Source: Methylovirgula sp. (GTDB lineage Bacteria; Pseudomonadota; Alphaproteobacteria; Rhizobiales; Beijerinckiaceae). Taken from it: a stretch of DNA of 7,123 nucleotides. Each line of letters opens with the position of its first letter. The stretch's first letter is position 1. Position numbers and translations under genes: made by a program. A model generated the notes under the pieces. It did not search any database and was not told the DNA's origin. It worked only from the letters and a program-made list of their open reading frames with translations. The stretch covers positions 1-7,123 of the forward strand of contig JASHUD010000017.1 of NCBI GenBank assembly GCA_030040215.1, read 5' to 3'. Below are positions 1 to 6,442 of this stretch, piece after piece.

Positions 1-67
1 CGGCTCTCGATTAAGCTTCCAGCAGGCTTGTCGATTTTAGCAGCTTTTGTGCGGCAGGGTTGCGTAG
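1..67. other. Left-edge segment with no supportable gene
   Basis: I see no complete gene, RNA or terminator here. The reading frame of the downstream glycosyltransferase is closed by TAG at 38-40 and again by TAG at 65-67, directly before its ATG, so that gene does not extend leftwards. Frame 1 stays open from the edge to about 1062, but it is the GC-rich shadow of the glycosyltransferase and its product is rich in Arg/Ala without recognisable motifs. A short AT-richer stretch at 31-50 could be part of a promoter, but no convincing -35/-10 pair is visible. A weak Shine-Dalgarno-like CAGGGT sits at 55-60, eight bases before the ATG at 68. Confidence 0.5.
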
Positions 68-2101
68 ATGTGGCCGATTACCCAAAAGCCGGCGCCGACG
101 GAAACGTGGCGGAGGCGCTCCGAGGGTGCCGATCTGCGGCGCAAGCCGGGCTTCGACGGGTCGGCGCTGCGCGCTTCGCCGCGCGGCGACCACATCCAGA
201 AATCGTCGCCCGGGCCGGTTGCGAACGCCAACGATGCGGCGGCGCGCGTACCGCAGAATTTGCCGGGCGAGATCGCGTTTCTTATCCATTACGGGGTCGC
301 CCCCGGCGTTTTGTTGGCGGCCGCCGCGACCGCGCGGGCGCAGGGCGTTACGGCGGACGCCGTGCTTCTCGCCGAAGGCAGCGTTTCCGAAGATCATTTC
401 TATGGCTCGCTGGCTCGCTATCTTCGCCTGCCTTTTGTTGCCGACGCGGGCGTGCGGCTCGCCGCTGCCATCGACTACCCGCAGTGCGTGAAAGCCGGCG
501 TCGTGCCTCTCGCGGGCCTCGACCGGACGGCCTTCGTCGTCGCGCCGCGCGGCCAGGCGATCGGCGCGCTCAATGCTGCCCTGCGGCGCAATGCGTCGGA
601 TGCACTCGTCGTAACCACGCCGACGCATCTCTCCGAGCTTGTGCACGCGGCCGCTCACAGGGAGATTTCGCAACGCGCCAGCTTGGGGCTTTGGTCCCTC
701 GATCCATGGCTTTGCGCCAGAGGCGGAGCAGGCCGCGGACAGTCGATTGCCGCTTTGATCGGCATCGGCGCGTTCGCAGCCTGCTTGGCGCTGGCACCCG
801 GTGCGACGGTGACCGTCTGCGAAATGATGCTGAGCCTCGCATTCCTGGCGGTCATCTGGCTACGGCTCGCGGCCTGCGCCGCGAGTCGCGAAGTACCTGC
901 TCCGCCGCCTGCATTTTTGGACGATGCCAAATTGCCGATCTATTCGATCGTGATCGCACTCTATCGCGAGGCGCGCGTCGTGCCGCAGCTTCTCGCCGCC
1001 CTGGACGCCATCGATTACCCGCGTGCCAAACTCGACATCAAATTTGTCGTCGAAGAAGATGATGCCGATACGTTACGCGCGTTAACGCGCGCCGGCCGCG
1101 TCCGGGGCCGCGAAATCATTGTTGCGCCGGCCGGCGTGCCGCGCACCAAACCGCGGGCGCTGAATGTCGCGCTCCCGCTCCTGCGTGGCCAATTCGTCGT
1201 GGTCTTCGATGCCGAAGACGTGCCGGATCCGGCGCAAATCAAGATAGCGGTCCGGCGCTTCGCGGAGGCGCCGCGGAGCTTGTGCTGTCTGCAGGCGCGG
1301 CTTGCCATCGATAATGCCGGCGATAGTTGGCTGACGCGGCTTTTTGCAATCGAATACGCGGCAATTTTTCATGTGATCAACGTCGGATTCGGCGCGTTGC
1401 GCCTGCCGTTTCCTTTGGGAGGATCGTCGAATCATTTCCGGGTCGACGCTTTGCGGAAAATCGGCGGATGGGATGCGTGGAACGTCACCGAGGACGCCGA
1501 TGTCGGGCTCAGATTGGCGCGGCTCGGCTATTATGCCGAGACATTTCCGTCCGTGACCTACGAAGAAGCGCCGGCAAAATTCAAGGACTTTCTCGGCCAG
1601 CGGCGGCGCTGGTGCAAGGGCTGGTACCAGACTTTGATCGTTCTCCTTCGTAGCCCCGCCCGACTTGTCCGCGAGCTCGGCGCGGCACGCTGCGCGGCAA
1701 CGCTGCTTGTGCTCCTCTCCTATGCGCTGGCGCCGCTGGTCGGTCCACTCTGCGCGCTGTGGCTTGCTGTGGACGTTACGTTTGGCAGGCTGCAGGCGCC
1801 TTCCGGCGCTTTTCAAATCGGGCTGGCAACGCTCTGGATATCCGTTTGCGTGGCCGGCGTTCCGGCGATCCTCTGGCCGGCGCTTGTCGGCCTAAAACGC
1901 CGCCGGCTGCTTTCACTTTGGCCGTGGCTCCTATTGTTGCCCTTCTACTCGTTGCTCGTCTGCTTTGCCGCTTGGATCGGCATTTACGACCTCTTGGTAC
2001 GTCCGCAGCATTGGTACAAGACCGAGCATGGACTGGCGCGAACGTCGCGTCGCCCATCGCCGCCATTCCTTGGGCAACAGACGCCGGCAGCCGGCGCCTA
2101 G
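68..2101 (+). CDS. Membrane-bound family 2 glycosyltransferase with N-terminal GspE-N-like domain
   Basis: A 677-residue inner-membrane, probably processive beta-glycosyltransferase, predicted to use nucleotide-sugars on the cytoplasmic face to build a polysaccharide; donor and product are unknown. Residues 1-60 look disordered and basic. Residues about 65-205 resemble the N-terminal domain of type II secretion/pilus ATPases (GspE/MshE): an LPGEIAF helix, then LLAEGSVSEDHFYGSLARYL and LPFV. Two likely membrane segments follow (about 226-246, 253-270). The GT-A domain starts at IYSIVIALYRE (291-301). It carries an acidic EEDDADT stretch (329-335), a DAED metal/nucleotide motif (381-384), the acceptor-site TED (474-476) and QRRRW (511-515, the QxxRW signature of cellulose-synthase-like enzymes). 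Three C-terminal membrane segments lie near 543-571, 582-606 and 613-640. ATG 68 follows an in-frame TAG directly and has only a weak RBS; no later Met occurs before residue 253, so the start is the best available but the first 60 residues are uncertain. Family assignment is firm; the N-terminal domain assignment is by pattern only. Confidence 0.9.
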   Translation: MWPITQKPAPTETWRRRSEGADLRRKPGFDGSALRASPRGDHIQKSSPGPVANANDAAARVPQNLPGEIAFLIHYGVAPGVLLAAAATARAQGVTADAVLLAEGSVSEDHFYGSLARYLRLPFVADAGVRLAAAIDYPQCVKAGVVPLAGLDRTAFVVAPRGQAIGALNAALRRNASDALVVTTPTHLSELVHAAAHREISQRASLGLWSLDPWLCARGGAGRGQSIAALIGIGAFAACLALAPGATVTVCEMMLSLAFLAVIWLRLAACAASREVPAPPPAFLDDAKLPIYSIVIALYREARVVPQLLAALDAIDYPRAKLDIKFVVEEDDADTLRALTRAGRVRGREIIVAPAGVPRTKPRALNVALPLLRGQFVVVFDAEDVPDPAQIKIAVRRFAEAPRSLCCLQARLAIDNAGDSWLTRLFAIEYAAIFHVINVGFGALRLPFPLGGSSNHFRVDALRKIGGWDAWNVTEDADVGLRLARLGYYAETFPSVTYEEAPAKFKDFLGQRRRWCKGWYQTLIVLLRSPARLVRELGAARCAATLLVLLSYALAPLVGPLCALWLAVDVTFGRLQAPSGAFQIGLATLWISVCVAGVPAILWPALVGLKRRRLLSLWPWLLLLPFYSLLVCFAAWIGIYDLLVRPQHWYKTEHGLARTSRRPSPPFLGQQTPAAGA

Positions 2102-2200
2102 CGCTATTCGGCGGGCAAATTGCCGCGCGGTACAGAGGGTAGTATGGCCTCATCGCGGCCGCAGGAATTTCCGTCGCATCGTCTTTATCAGGGAAAGCTA
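2102..2200 (+). other. Intergenic gap between glycosyltransferase and lysK; possible weak promoter
   Basis: Ninety-nine bases separate the two plus-strand genes, so they may or may not be cotranscribed. TTGCCG (2120-2125) and TATGGC (2143-2148), 17 bases apart, are a poor but correctly spaced sigma70-like pair (4/6 and 3/6 matches to consensus). A CGCCGGC/GCCGGCG inverted repeat at 2082-2096, inside the last codons of the upstream gene, could form a short hairpin, but no T-run follows, so I do not call a terminator. Confidence 0.25.
2190..2194 (+). promoter_or_regulatory. Ribosome binding site that decides the lysK start
   Basis: AGGGA lies six bases before ATG 2201. It supports that start over two in-frame upstream options, TTG 2120 and ATG 2144. 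The ATG at 2144 also has GAGGG (2135-2139) four bases before it, so a protein 19 residues longer cannot be excluded. The 2201 start gives the N-terminal length I expect for alphaproteobacterial class I LysRS, with about 20 residues before the conserved WPFEEAR. Confidence 0.65.
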
Positions 2201-3940
2201 ATGTCCGCAGATCCAGCCGATCCGCTCGTACTGCGCGAAGCCGCGAGCCGCGTCGGCGCATGGCCGTTCGAAGAAGCGCGCAAGATCGTCTCGCGCATCG
2301 CGCGGACCGGTCAGAAGGAGGTAATCTTCGAAACCGGCTATGGCCCTTCCGGCCTGCCGCATATCGGCACGTTCGGCGAGGTCGCGCGCACCAGCATGGT
2401 GCGTCACGCCTTCGAAGTGCTGACCGGCGGCGAGGTGAAGACGACGCTCATCGCCTTCTCCGACGACATGGACGGGCTGCGCAAAGTCCCCGACAACATC
2501 CCCAACAAAGAACTCGTCGCCGCCCATCTCGGCAAACCTTTGACGCAAATCCCGGATCCGTTCGGTACTCACGCCAGTTTCGGGGCGCATAACAACGCGC
2601 GGCTGCGTGGTTTTCTGGATGCGTTCGGCTTCGAATACGATTTCGCCTCGGCGACCGACTATTATACGTCAGGCCGTTTCGATAGGGCGCTCTTGCGTCT
2701 GCTTGCGCGCTACGAAACGGTGATGGCGATCATGTTGCCGAGCTTCCGGCAAGAGCGCGCCGCGACCTATTCGCCGTTCCTGCCGATCCATCCGGTGACT
2801 GGCGTCGTCATGCAGGTGCCGATCGAGGAGATCGACGCCGCGGCTGGCACGATCGCCTGGCGCGATCCGAAAACCCATGAACGCTTCGTGACGCCGGTCA
2901 CGGGCGGTCATGCCAAACTGCAATGGAAGCCCGATTGGGCGATGCGCTGGTATGCGCTCGGCATCGATTACGAAATGGCCGGCAAGGATCTCATCGACTC
3001 GGCGAAGCTCTCGGGAGAGATCGTACGCGCACTCGGCGGCACACCGCCCGAAGGTTTCATCTACGAACTCTTCCTTGACGAAAAAGGCCAGAAAATCTCG
3101 AAATCGAAAGGCAATGGACTGGCGATCGAAGAATGGCTCACCTATGCGAGCCCAGAGAGCTTGTCGCTCTTCATGTATCAGAAGCCGACCGCGGCGAAGC
3201 GGCTCTATTTCGATGCGATCCCCCGCGCCGTCGACGATTATCTCGCCTTGCTCGATGCCTATCCGCGTCAGGAATGGAAGGAGCGGCTGAGCAACCCCGT
3301 CTGGCACATCCATAACGGCGCGCCGCCCGCGCCGGAAATTCTCCGTCACGAAGGTCGCGGTACGGCGATTTCCTTCGGCATGCTGCTCAATCTCGCGGCG
3401 GTTGCCAACAGCGAAGATCCGCAAGTGCTGTGGAGTTTCCTACGCCGCTACGCGCCAGACGTCTCCCCTAAGACCCATCCGCGCCTCGATAAGCTCGTCG
3501 CCTACGCAGTGCGCTACTTCCGCGACTTCGTGCGACCGAACAAGACCTATCGGGCGCCCGACGAGGTCGAACGCGCCGCCTTGCAGCGGATTTCCGAGCG
3601 GCTTGCGGGGCTGCCCGAAAACGCGAGCGCCGAGGAAATCCAGACCGTGCTCTACGACGTCGCGCGGCCGATCTCCCGTTACCAGGATTTTTCCGCGAAA
3701 GGCGCGACCCCGGAGCGTCCCGGCGTTTCCAGCGAATGGTTCAACATGCTTTACGAGCTGCTGCTCGGGGAACGCCGAGGTCCGCGCTTCGGCTCATTCA
3801 TCGCGTTCTATGGGATCGAAGAGACGCGCCGGCTGATCGCCGCCGCGCTCGAAGGCGCGCTGATGCGACAGCACGCGGAATTTCTGGAGGCTAGAAGCGG
3901 CGCGCATTTGCCCTCTCCCCGCTTGCGGGGAGAGGGTTAG
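2201..3940 (+). CDS. lysK: Class I lysyl-tRNA synthetase
   Basis: A cytoplasmic aminoacyl-tRNA synthetase that charges tRNA-Lys with lysine using ATP; 579 residues from ATG 2201, close to the usual size for class I LysRS. The conserved WPFEEARKIV is at 21-30. The class I HIGH signature appears as GPSGLPHIGT (48-57). The KMSKS loop appears as KISKSKGNG (298-306). Characteristic LysRS-I stretches include FSDDMDGLRKVPDN (86-99) and KPDWAMRWYALGIDYEMAGKDLID (243-266, in two parts around the Trp250/Tyr251 pair). The C-terminal third (about 400-560) is the helical anticodon-binding part. Class I LysRS is the archaeal-type enzyme, unrelated to class II LysS; most alphaproteobacteria have it, which supports the host assignment. 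The final nine residues (571-579, PSPRLRGEG) and the stop codon are supplied by a REP-like palindrome rather than by conserved protein sequence. The gene stands 99 bases after the glycosyltransferase and converges with the 3964-4641 gene. Confidence 0.97.
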   Translation: MSADPADPLVLREAASRVGAWPFEEARKIVSRIARTGQKEVIFETGYGPSGLPHIGTFGEVARTSMVRHAFEVLTGGEVKTTLIAFSDDMDGLRKVPDNIPNKELVAAHLGKPLTQIPDPFGTHASFGAHNNARLRGFLDAFGFEYDFASATDYYTSGRFDRALLRLLARYETVMAIMLPSFRQERAATYSPFLPIHPVTGVVMQVPIEEIDAAAGTIAWRDPKTHERFVTPVTGGHAKLQWKPDWAMRWYALGIDYEMAGKDLIDSAKLSGEIVRALGGTPPEGFIYELFLDEKGQKISKSKGNGLAIEEWLTYASPESLSLFMYQKPTAAKRLYFDAIPRAVDDYLALLDAYPRQEWKERLSNPVWHIHNGAPPAPEILRHEGRGTAISFGMLLNLAAVANSEDPQVLWSFLRRYAPDVSPKTHPRLDKLVAYAVRYFRDFVRPNKTYRAPDEVERAALQRISERLAGLPENASAEEIQTVLYDVARPISRYQDFSAKGATPERPGVSSEWFNMLYELLLGERRGPRFGSFIAFYGIEETRRLIAAALEGALMRQHAEFLEARSGAHLPSPRLRGEG

Positions 3941-3950
3941 GGCGAGGGGA
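3911..3950. repeat. REP-like palindromic element overlapping the lysK 3' end
   Basis: A perfect 12-base inverted repeat, CCCTCTCCCCGC (3911-3922) and GCGGGGAGAGGG (3925-3936), is separated by only TT and followed by TTAGGGCGAGGGGA (3937-3950). This stem plus GGGTTAGGG-GAGGGG tail is the form of a widespread intergenic palindromic repeat in Rhizobiales and some other proteobacteria; that statement is from memory, not a search. The element supplies the last nine codons and the TAG stop of lysK. It lies between convergent genes, where such hairpins can stabilise mRNA ends or block readthrough. No T-run follows on either strand, so it is not a classical Rho-independent terminator. I found no second copy in the window. 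Confidence 0.8.
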
Positions 3951-3963
3951 ATGATGCGCGGCA

Positions 3964-4641
3964 TCAGTGCCAGGCATGGTGGGCCAACCAGAAAGCTTGG
4001 GCATATTTCCAGGCTGTAAAGGCGCCGAGCGCCAGCAGCGCACAGAGCAGCGCCGAACCCAAAATATCGACGATAAACGCGAAGAGCCTGCCGATAGCAC
4101 CGGCCTTTTTCGCAGGTTTGGGGGCGGTGGCGTGCCGCGCCGCGATCTTCTCCCGCGTCTCGGCATAGGCGCGCGCCGCGTGTTCAAGCGTGCCGTCGGC
4201 GGCAAGCGCTTTTTCCCGTTCGATCAGCCGGCGGGCGATATAATCGCTCACCGCATCGACGATCGGCTCCAGCCGCTCGCTCTCCGCGATCACCACGCGG
4301 CCCAGCCGCGTATCTTGGATGAAGCGGTAGGTGCGCCGGTCGTGGCCCATTTCGACGAAGCCGATCATGTCGATGAACAGCCGCGGCCGCTCCGTCGCGG
4401 CGAGGCCGATATCGAAGAGATCGACGTCGGCCGGAATTTCCGCGGCGACGGGCAGGATTTCGTCGCGCAACATTTCCAGGCGGGCAATTTCGGCGCCGCG
4501 TAGCTCGGCGACCACTTTGGTGTGCTCGGCATCGTCGAGCCGAGCGCGGCGCACGGCGAGCTTCAGCTTATCGGACGGGCGGGCGGCATCCGCCGGCTGG
4601 CTCTCGCCGCTCGGCGGCGAGGCAAAATCGCGGCCTTCCAC
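3964..4641 (-). CDS. Uncharacterised protein with a single C-terminal membrane anchor
   Basis: I do not recognise this 225-residue protein. Residues 1-25 are Ser/Pro/Ala-rich and look disordered. Residues about 26-155 appear to be a soluble alpha-helical domain with charged amphipathic stretches (RRARLDDAEH, ELRGAEIARLEMLRDE) and a central block FIDMIGFVEMGHDRRTYRFI (89-108) that looks like a folded core. Residues 156-184 form an Ala/Lys/Arg-rich linker. One hydrophobic segment follows (about 186-211), preceded by basic residues, then a short tail ending AHHAWH. This suggests a cytoplasmic domain tethered to the inner membrane by a tail anchor. The start is GTG (4641-4639), supported by AAGGGAGAG at 4654-4646, four bases upstream. 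It lies 92 bases after fhcC on the same strand and might be read from the fhc operon, but an AT-rich island upstream could hold its own promoter. It converges with lysK across 23 bases. The clear RBS and protein-like composition argue that it is real. Confidence 0.8.
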   Translation of the reverse strand: MEGRDFASPPSGESQPADAARPSDKLKLAVRRARLDDAEHTKVVAELRGAEIARLEMLRDEILPVAAEIPADVDLFDIGLAATERPRLFIDMIGFVEMGHDRRTYRFIQDTRLGRVVIAESERLEPIVDAVSDYIARRLIEREKALAADGTLEHAARAYAETREKIAARHATAPKPAKKAGAIGRLFAFIVDILGSALLCALLALGAFTAWKYAQAFWLAHHAWH

Positions 4642-4645
4642 GCGG

Positions 4646-4654
4646 CTCTCCCTT
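4646..4654 (-). promoter_or_regulatory. Ribosome binding site supporting a GTG start
   Basis: On the minus strand AAGGGAGAG precedes GTG (4641-4639) by four bases. It is the strongest Shine-Dalgarno match near this gene and fixes the non-ATG start. Confidence 0.7.
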
Positions 4655-4672
4655 GAGATTTAAGTCTTTCTT

Positions 4673-4700
4673 AACTTAGACGATTTCGGGCGGCTGGCAA
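4673..4700 (-). promoter_or_regulatory. Candidate sigma70-like promoter for the membrane-anchored protein
   Basis: In the 92-base gap after fhcC the minus strand reads TTGCCA (4700-4695, five of six matches to TTGACA), then 16 bases, then TAAGTT (4678-4673, three of six matches to TATAAT). The segment 4655-4685 is clearly richer in A/T than the surrounding coding DNA, as expected for a promoter, although a short TAAGT...ACTTA inverted repeat in the same place may simply be chance. The -10 match is poor, so this is a suggestion only. Confidence 0.3.
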
Positions 4701-4733
4701 TGGATTTGCGAGTTCTATCGGCAGCAGTCGGGA

Positions 4734-5537
4734 TTATGCCGGCACAAAAATCTCGCCCTTGCCGAGCACGGCCATATCGCCCGCAAACTTGCGCAGCGGC
4801 GCCCGGAAAAGCCGCGCCGCTCCGCGGCTTTCGGGCAAAAGGAATCGTCCGAATACGGCGGGGAAGCTCGAGGCAAACTGGCCGCAATCGACAAACGTCG
4901 AGGCGAGCGCCGGGGGCTTGGCGAGGACGATCGTGCCGCGCCGCATCAGATAGCCGGGACTCACGCCGACGCGACCGAGGACGATCAAAGTTCCGGCGAT
5001 GAGCCGGCTGCCGAGCCAATCGCCGGCATCGCCTTCGATCAGGATTGTGCCGCGCCGTAACCGGTCGCCGGCGCGCCGACCGGCTGCGCCGCGCAGCACC
5101 AGCAGGCCGCCGCTCATGCCGTTCAGCTCTCCCTCGCGGGGTGCGCCGAGAAAATCGCCGGCATTGCCGAGGATCTCCAGCCGTCCGCCGGTCATCGCCG
5201 AACCGGCATACGGTCCGACATTCCCGGAAATCACCAGGTCGCCGCCGGTCATTTGGCGGCCGGCATTGATGCCGGCGTCGCCGGCGACGAAGATGCGGCC
5301 TTGCTGCAAGCCTTGGCCGACGCCGTCGAAGCGCTCCGAGCCGCCTTCGAAGCGGATCTCCTCGGCCGACCCGGCGCGGATTCGGAAGAGATCGCCGACC
5401 GTGATCTTTTCGCGTGTCGTCGCGAGATCGATTGCGGCGACGTCCTTGCTGCTCTTGTCGGCGAGCAGATGCGGCAGCAGCACCGAGAGATCGAGCCGTT
5501 GCGGCGGCGTCACTTTGAGAGTCAGCACGAGGGTCAC
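4734..5537 (-). CDS. fhcC: Formyltransferase/hydrolase complex subunit C (FhcC)
   Basis: A 267-residue subunit of the cytoplasmic Fhc complex, homologous to subunit C of archaeal formylmethanofuran dehydrogenase (FmdC/FwdC). It is a structural subunit, not a catalytic one; in the family it helps hold FhcD to FhcA. The sequence shows the glutamate-synthase-like right-handed beta-helix as successive 19-residue turns of the form GxxGxxxGxxxxxGxxxxx. They start at Gly86, 105, 124, 150, 169 and 188; the turn at 124 is enlarged by an insertion (PREGELNGM). The N-terminal strand VLTLKVTP and the C-terminal end GKGEIFVP are typical of the family. I chose GTG 5537: it overlaps the fhcD stop as GTGA, has AAGGA (5551-5547) nine bases upstream, and gives the expected length. 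The frame stays open to 5765, but that extension is Arg-rich shadow of fhcD. It is the third gene in an operon whose order is fhcA-fhcD-fhcC. Confidence 0.93.
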   Translation of the reverse strand: MTLVLTLKVTPPQRLDLSVLLPHLLADKSSKDVAAIDLATTREKITVGDLFRIRAGSAEEIRFEGGSERFDGVGQGLQQGRIFVAGDAGINAGRQMTGGDLVISGNVGPYAGSAMTGGRLEILGNAGDFLGAPREGELNGMSGGLLVLRGAAGRRAGDRLRRGTILIEGDAGDWLGSRLIAGTLIVLGRVGVSPGYLMRRGTIVLAKPPALASTFVDCGQFASSFPAVFGRFLLPESRGAARLFRAPLRKFAGDMAVLGKGEIFVPA

Positions 5538-6442
5538 GCCAGCAGGTCCTTCAAATGGAAATGGAAAGGTCCGAGCTTGCCGCCATAATTGCCGGCGCTG
5601 ACGCGGCGCGCGCCGTTGCGCGGCCCGAGCTTGATGATCGCCGCGAGTCCGGCGCGCGTGGCATCGGCGACCGCCGCTTCGGTCAAACCGTCGATGACGA
5701 TTTCGAGCACGCAGCCGATGTCGTCGTCGAGCGCGGTTTTGGTCATGCCCCGCAGGCTCGGGCAAAACGCATCGTTGGTCGAGGCATGCAGCGCCTTGTA
5801 TTTCGAGCCGACTTTCGAGCCGGAGCGGACGATGCCGCCGGGAAAGGGCATGATCGCGTCGCGCACCTCGTTCATGGCTTCGACCGCGGCCTCGGCGGCG
5901 CGCAGCGTCTTCTCATAATCCGCGCCGCAGATCAGAAGATTGCCGCCGCCGACCGCGCCTTTCGTGAAACCGGTCGTCGCTTCGCAAAGGAATTCGCCGT
6001 CCATTACCGGGACGCGCCAGAAATGCCGGTTGCCGAATTTCTTCGAGATCTGCCAGCCATCGCCGAAATAGCGCAGAAGGTCGCCAACCTTCAGCGCGTC
6101 CGCCGCGACGAGGTCGGAAAAACAGGCCGAGCCCGGTGAAGTCAGCACGCACTGCCCGACCCGGTTGACGAGCTGCGTCTGTAAGTCGTTGCTCGACATC
6201 GCAAAGATCAGAACGCGCACGCCCGGTCGGCCGTCCGGCGTGTCACGCGCCTCGACCTCGCCGTCGATCGACGCCTCGCAGCCGCAACCGATCACCGAGG
6301 TGGCAAAGCCGGTCATCGTCACCGCCGCTTGCCGCGCCCAGCGCTTGTTGGGTCCGGTGAGGATGAGCGCCGTGCCGCGCATCGGAAAAGCTTCGGCGAA
6401 CGTATCGTCGATGCGCACGCCATTTTTCGTTATCGTCCGCAT
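5534..6442 (-). CDS. fhcD: Formylmethanofuran-tetrahydromethanopterin formyltransferase (FhcD/Ftr)
   Basis: This cytoplasmic enzyme transfers the formyl group between N5-formyl-H4MPT and a methanofuran-type cofactor. In methylotrophs it works toward formyl-methanofuran, the substrate of FhcA, during formaldehyde oxidation. At 302 residues it has the family's normal length. Family landmarks are visible: NGVRIDDTFAEAFPM at the N-terminus (7-21), GCGCEASIDGE (52-62), TTGFTKGAVGGGNLLICG (156-173), PGGIVRSGSKVGSKYK (201-216), ASTNDAFCPSLRG (220-232) and SAGNYGGKLGPFHFHL near the C-terminus (282-297). ATG 6442 is backed by GAGGAGGT (6453-6446) and lies inside the end of fhcA, overlapping it by 13 bases. 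The stop shares GTGA with the fhcC start, so coupled translation is likely. No key motif looks lost. Archaeal Ftr catalyses the same reaction in the opposite metabolic direction. Confidence 0.97.
   Translation of the reverse strand: MRTITKNGVRIDDTFAEAFPMRGTALILTGPNKRWARQAAVTMTGFATSVIGCGCEASIDGEVEARDTPDGRPGVRVLIFAMSSNDLQTQLVNRVGQCVLTSPGSACFSDLVAADALKVGDLLRYFGDGWQISKKFGNRHFWRVPVMDGEFLCEATTGFTKGAVGGGNLLICGADYEKTLRAAEAAVEAMNEVRDAIMPFPGGIVRSGSKVGSKYKALHASTNDAFCPSLRGMTKTALDDDIGCVLEIVIDGLTEAAVADATRAGLAAIIKLGPRNGARRVSAGNYGGKLGPFHFHLKDLLA

Noticed and set aside
28..1062. Long frame-1 open reading frame overlapping the glycosyltransferase
   Set aside because: Its composition is Arg/Ala/Cys-rich with no domain motifs, as expected from a GC-rich shadow; the frame-2 product carries clear GT-A motifs.
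1082..1816. Minus-strand open reading frame of 244 residues opposite the glycosyltransferase
   Set aside because: It is antisense to conserved catalytic codons and has no recognisable protein features; GC-rich third positions keep such frames open.
2082..2096. Terminator hairpin at the end of the glycosyltransferase
   Set aside because: The seven-base arms with a single central base leave a very tight loop, there is no T-run, and it sits upstream of the stop codon.
2669..3424. Minus-strand open reading frame of 251 residues opposite lysK
   Set aside because: It is the reverse shadow of a well-conserved synthetase and lacks its own RBS or motifs.
3911..3936. Rho-independent terminator for lysK
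   Set aside because: The stem is strong but no T-run follows on either strand and it lies partly within the coding sequence; it is better described as a REP-like repeat.
3967..4503. Plus-strand open reading frame opposite the membrane-anchored protein
   Set aside because: The product is Arg/Gly-rich, whereas the minus-strand frame has an RBS, a hydrophobic anchor and normal composition.
5000..5300. Tandem DNA repeats in fhcC
   Set aside because: The recurring GCC/GGC-rich pattern reflects the 19-residue beta-helix turns of the protein; the DNA copies are too diverged to be a nucleotide repeat.
5538..5765. N-terminal extension of fhcC to an ATG-like start at 5765 (343 residues)
   Set aside because: The added 76 residues are Arg/His-rich without pattern and lie wholly inside fhcD; GTG 5537 has an RBS, the GTGA overlap and the normal family length.
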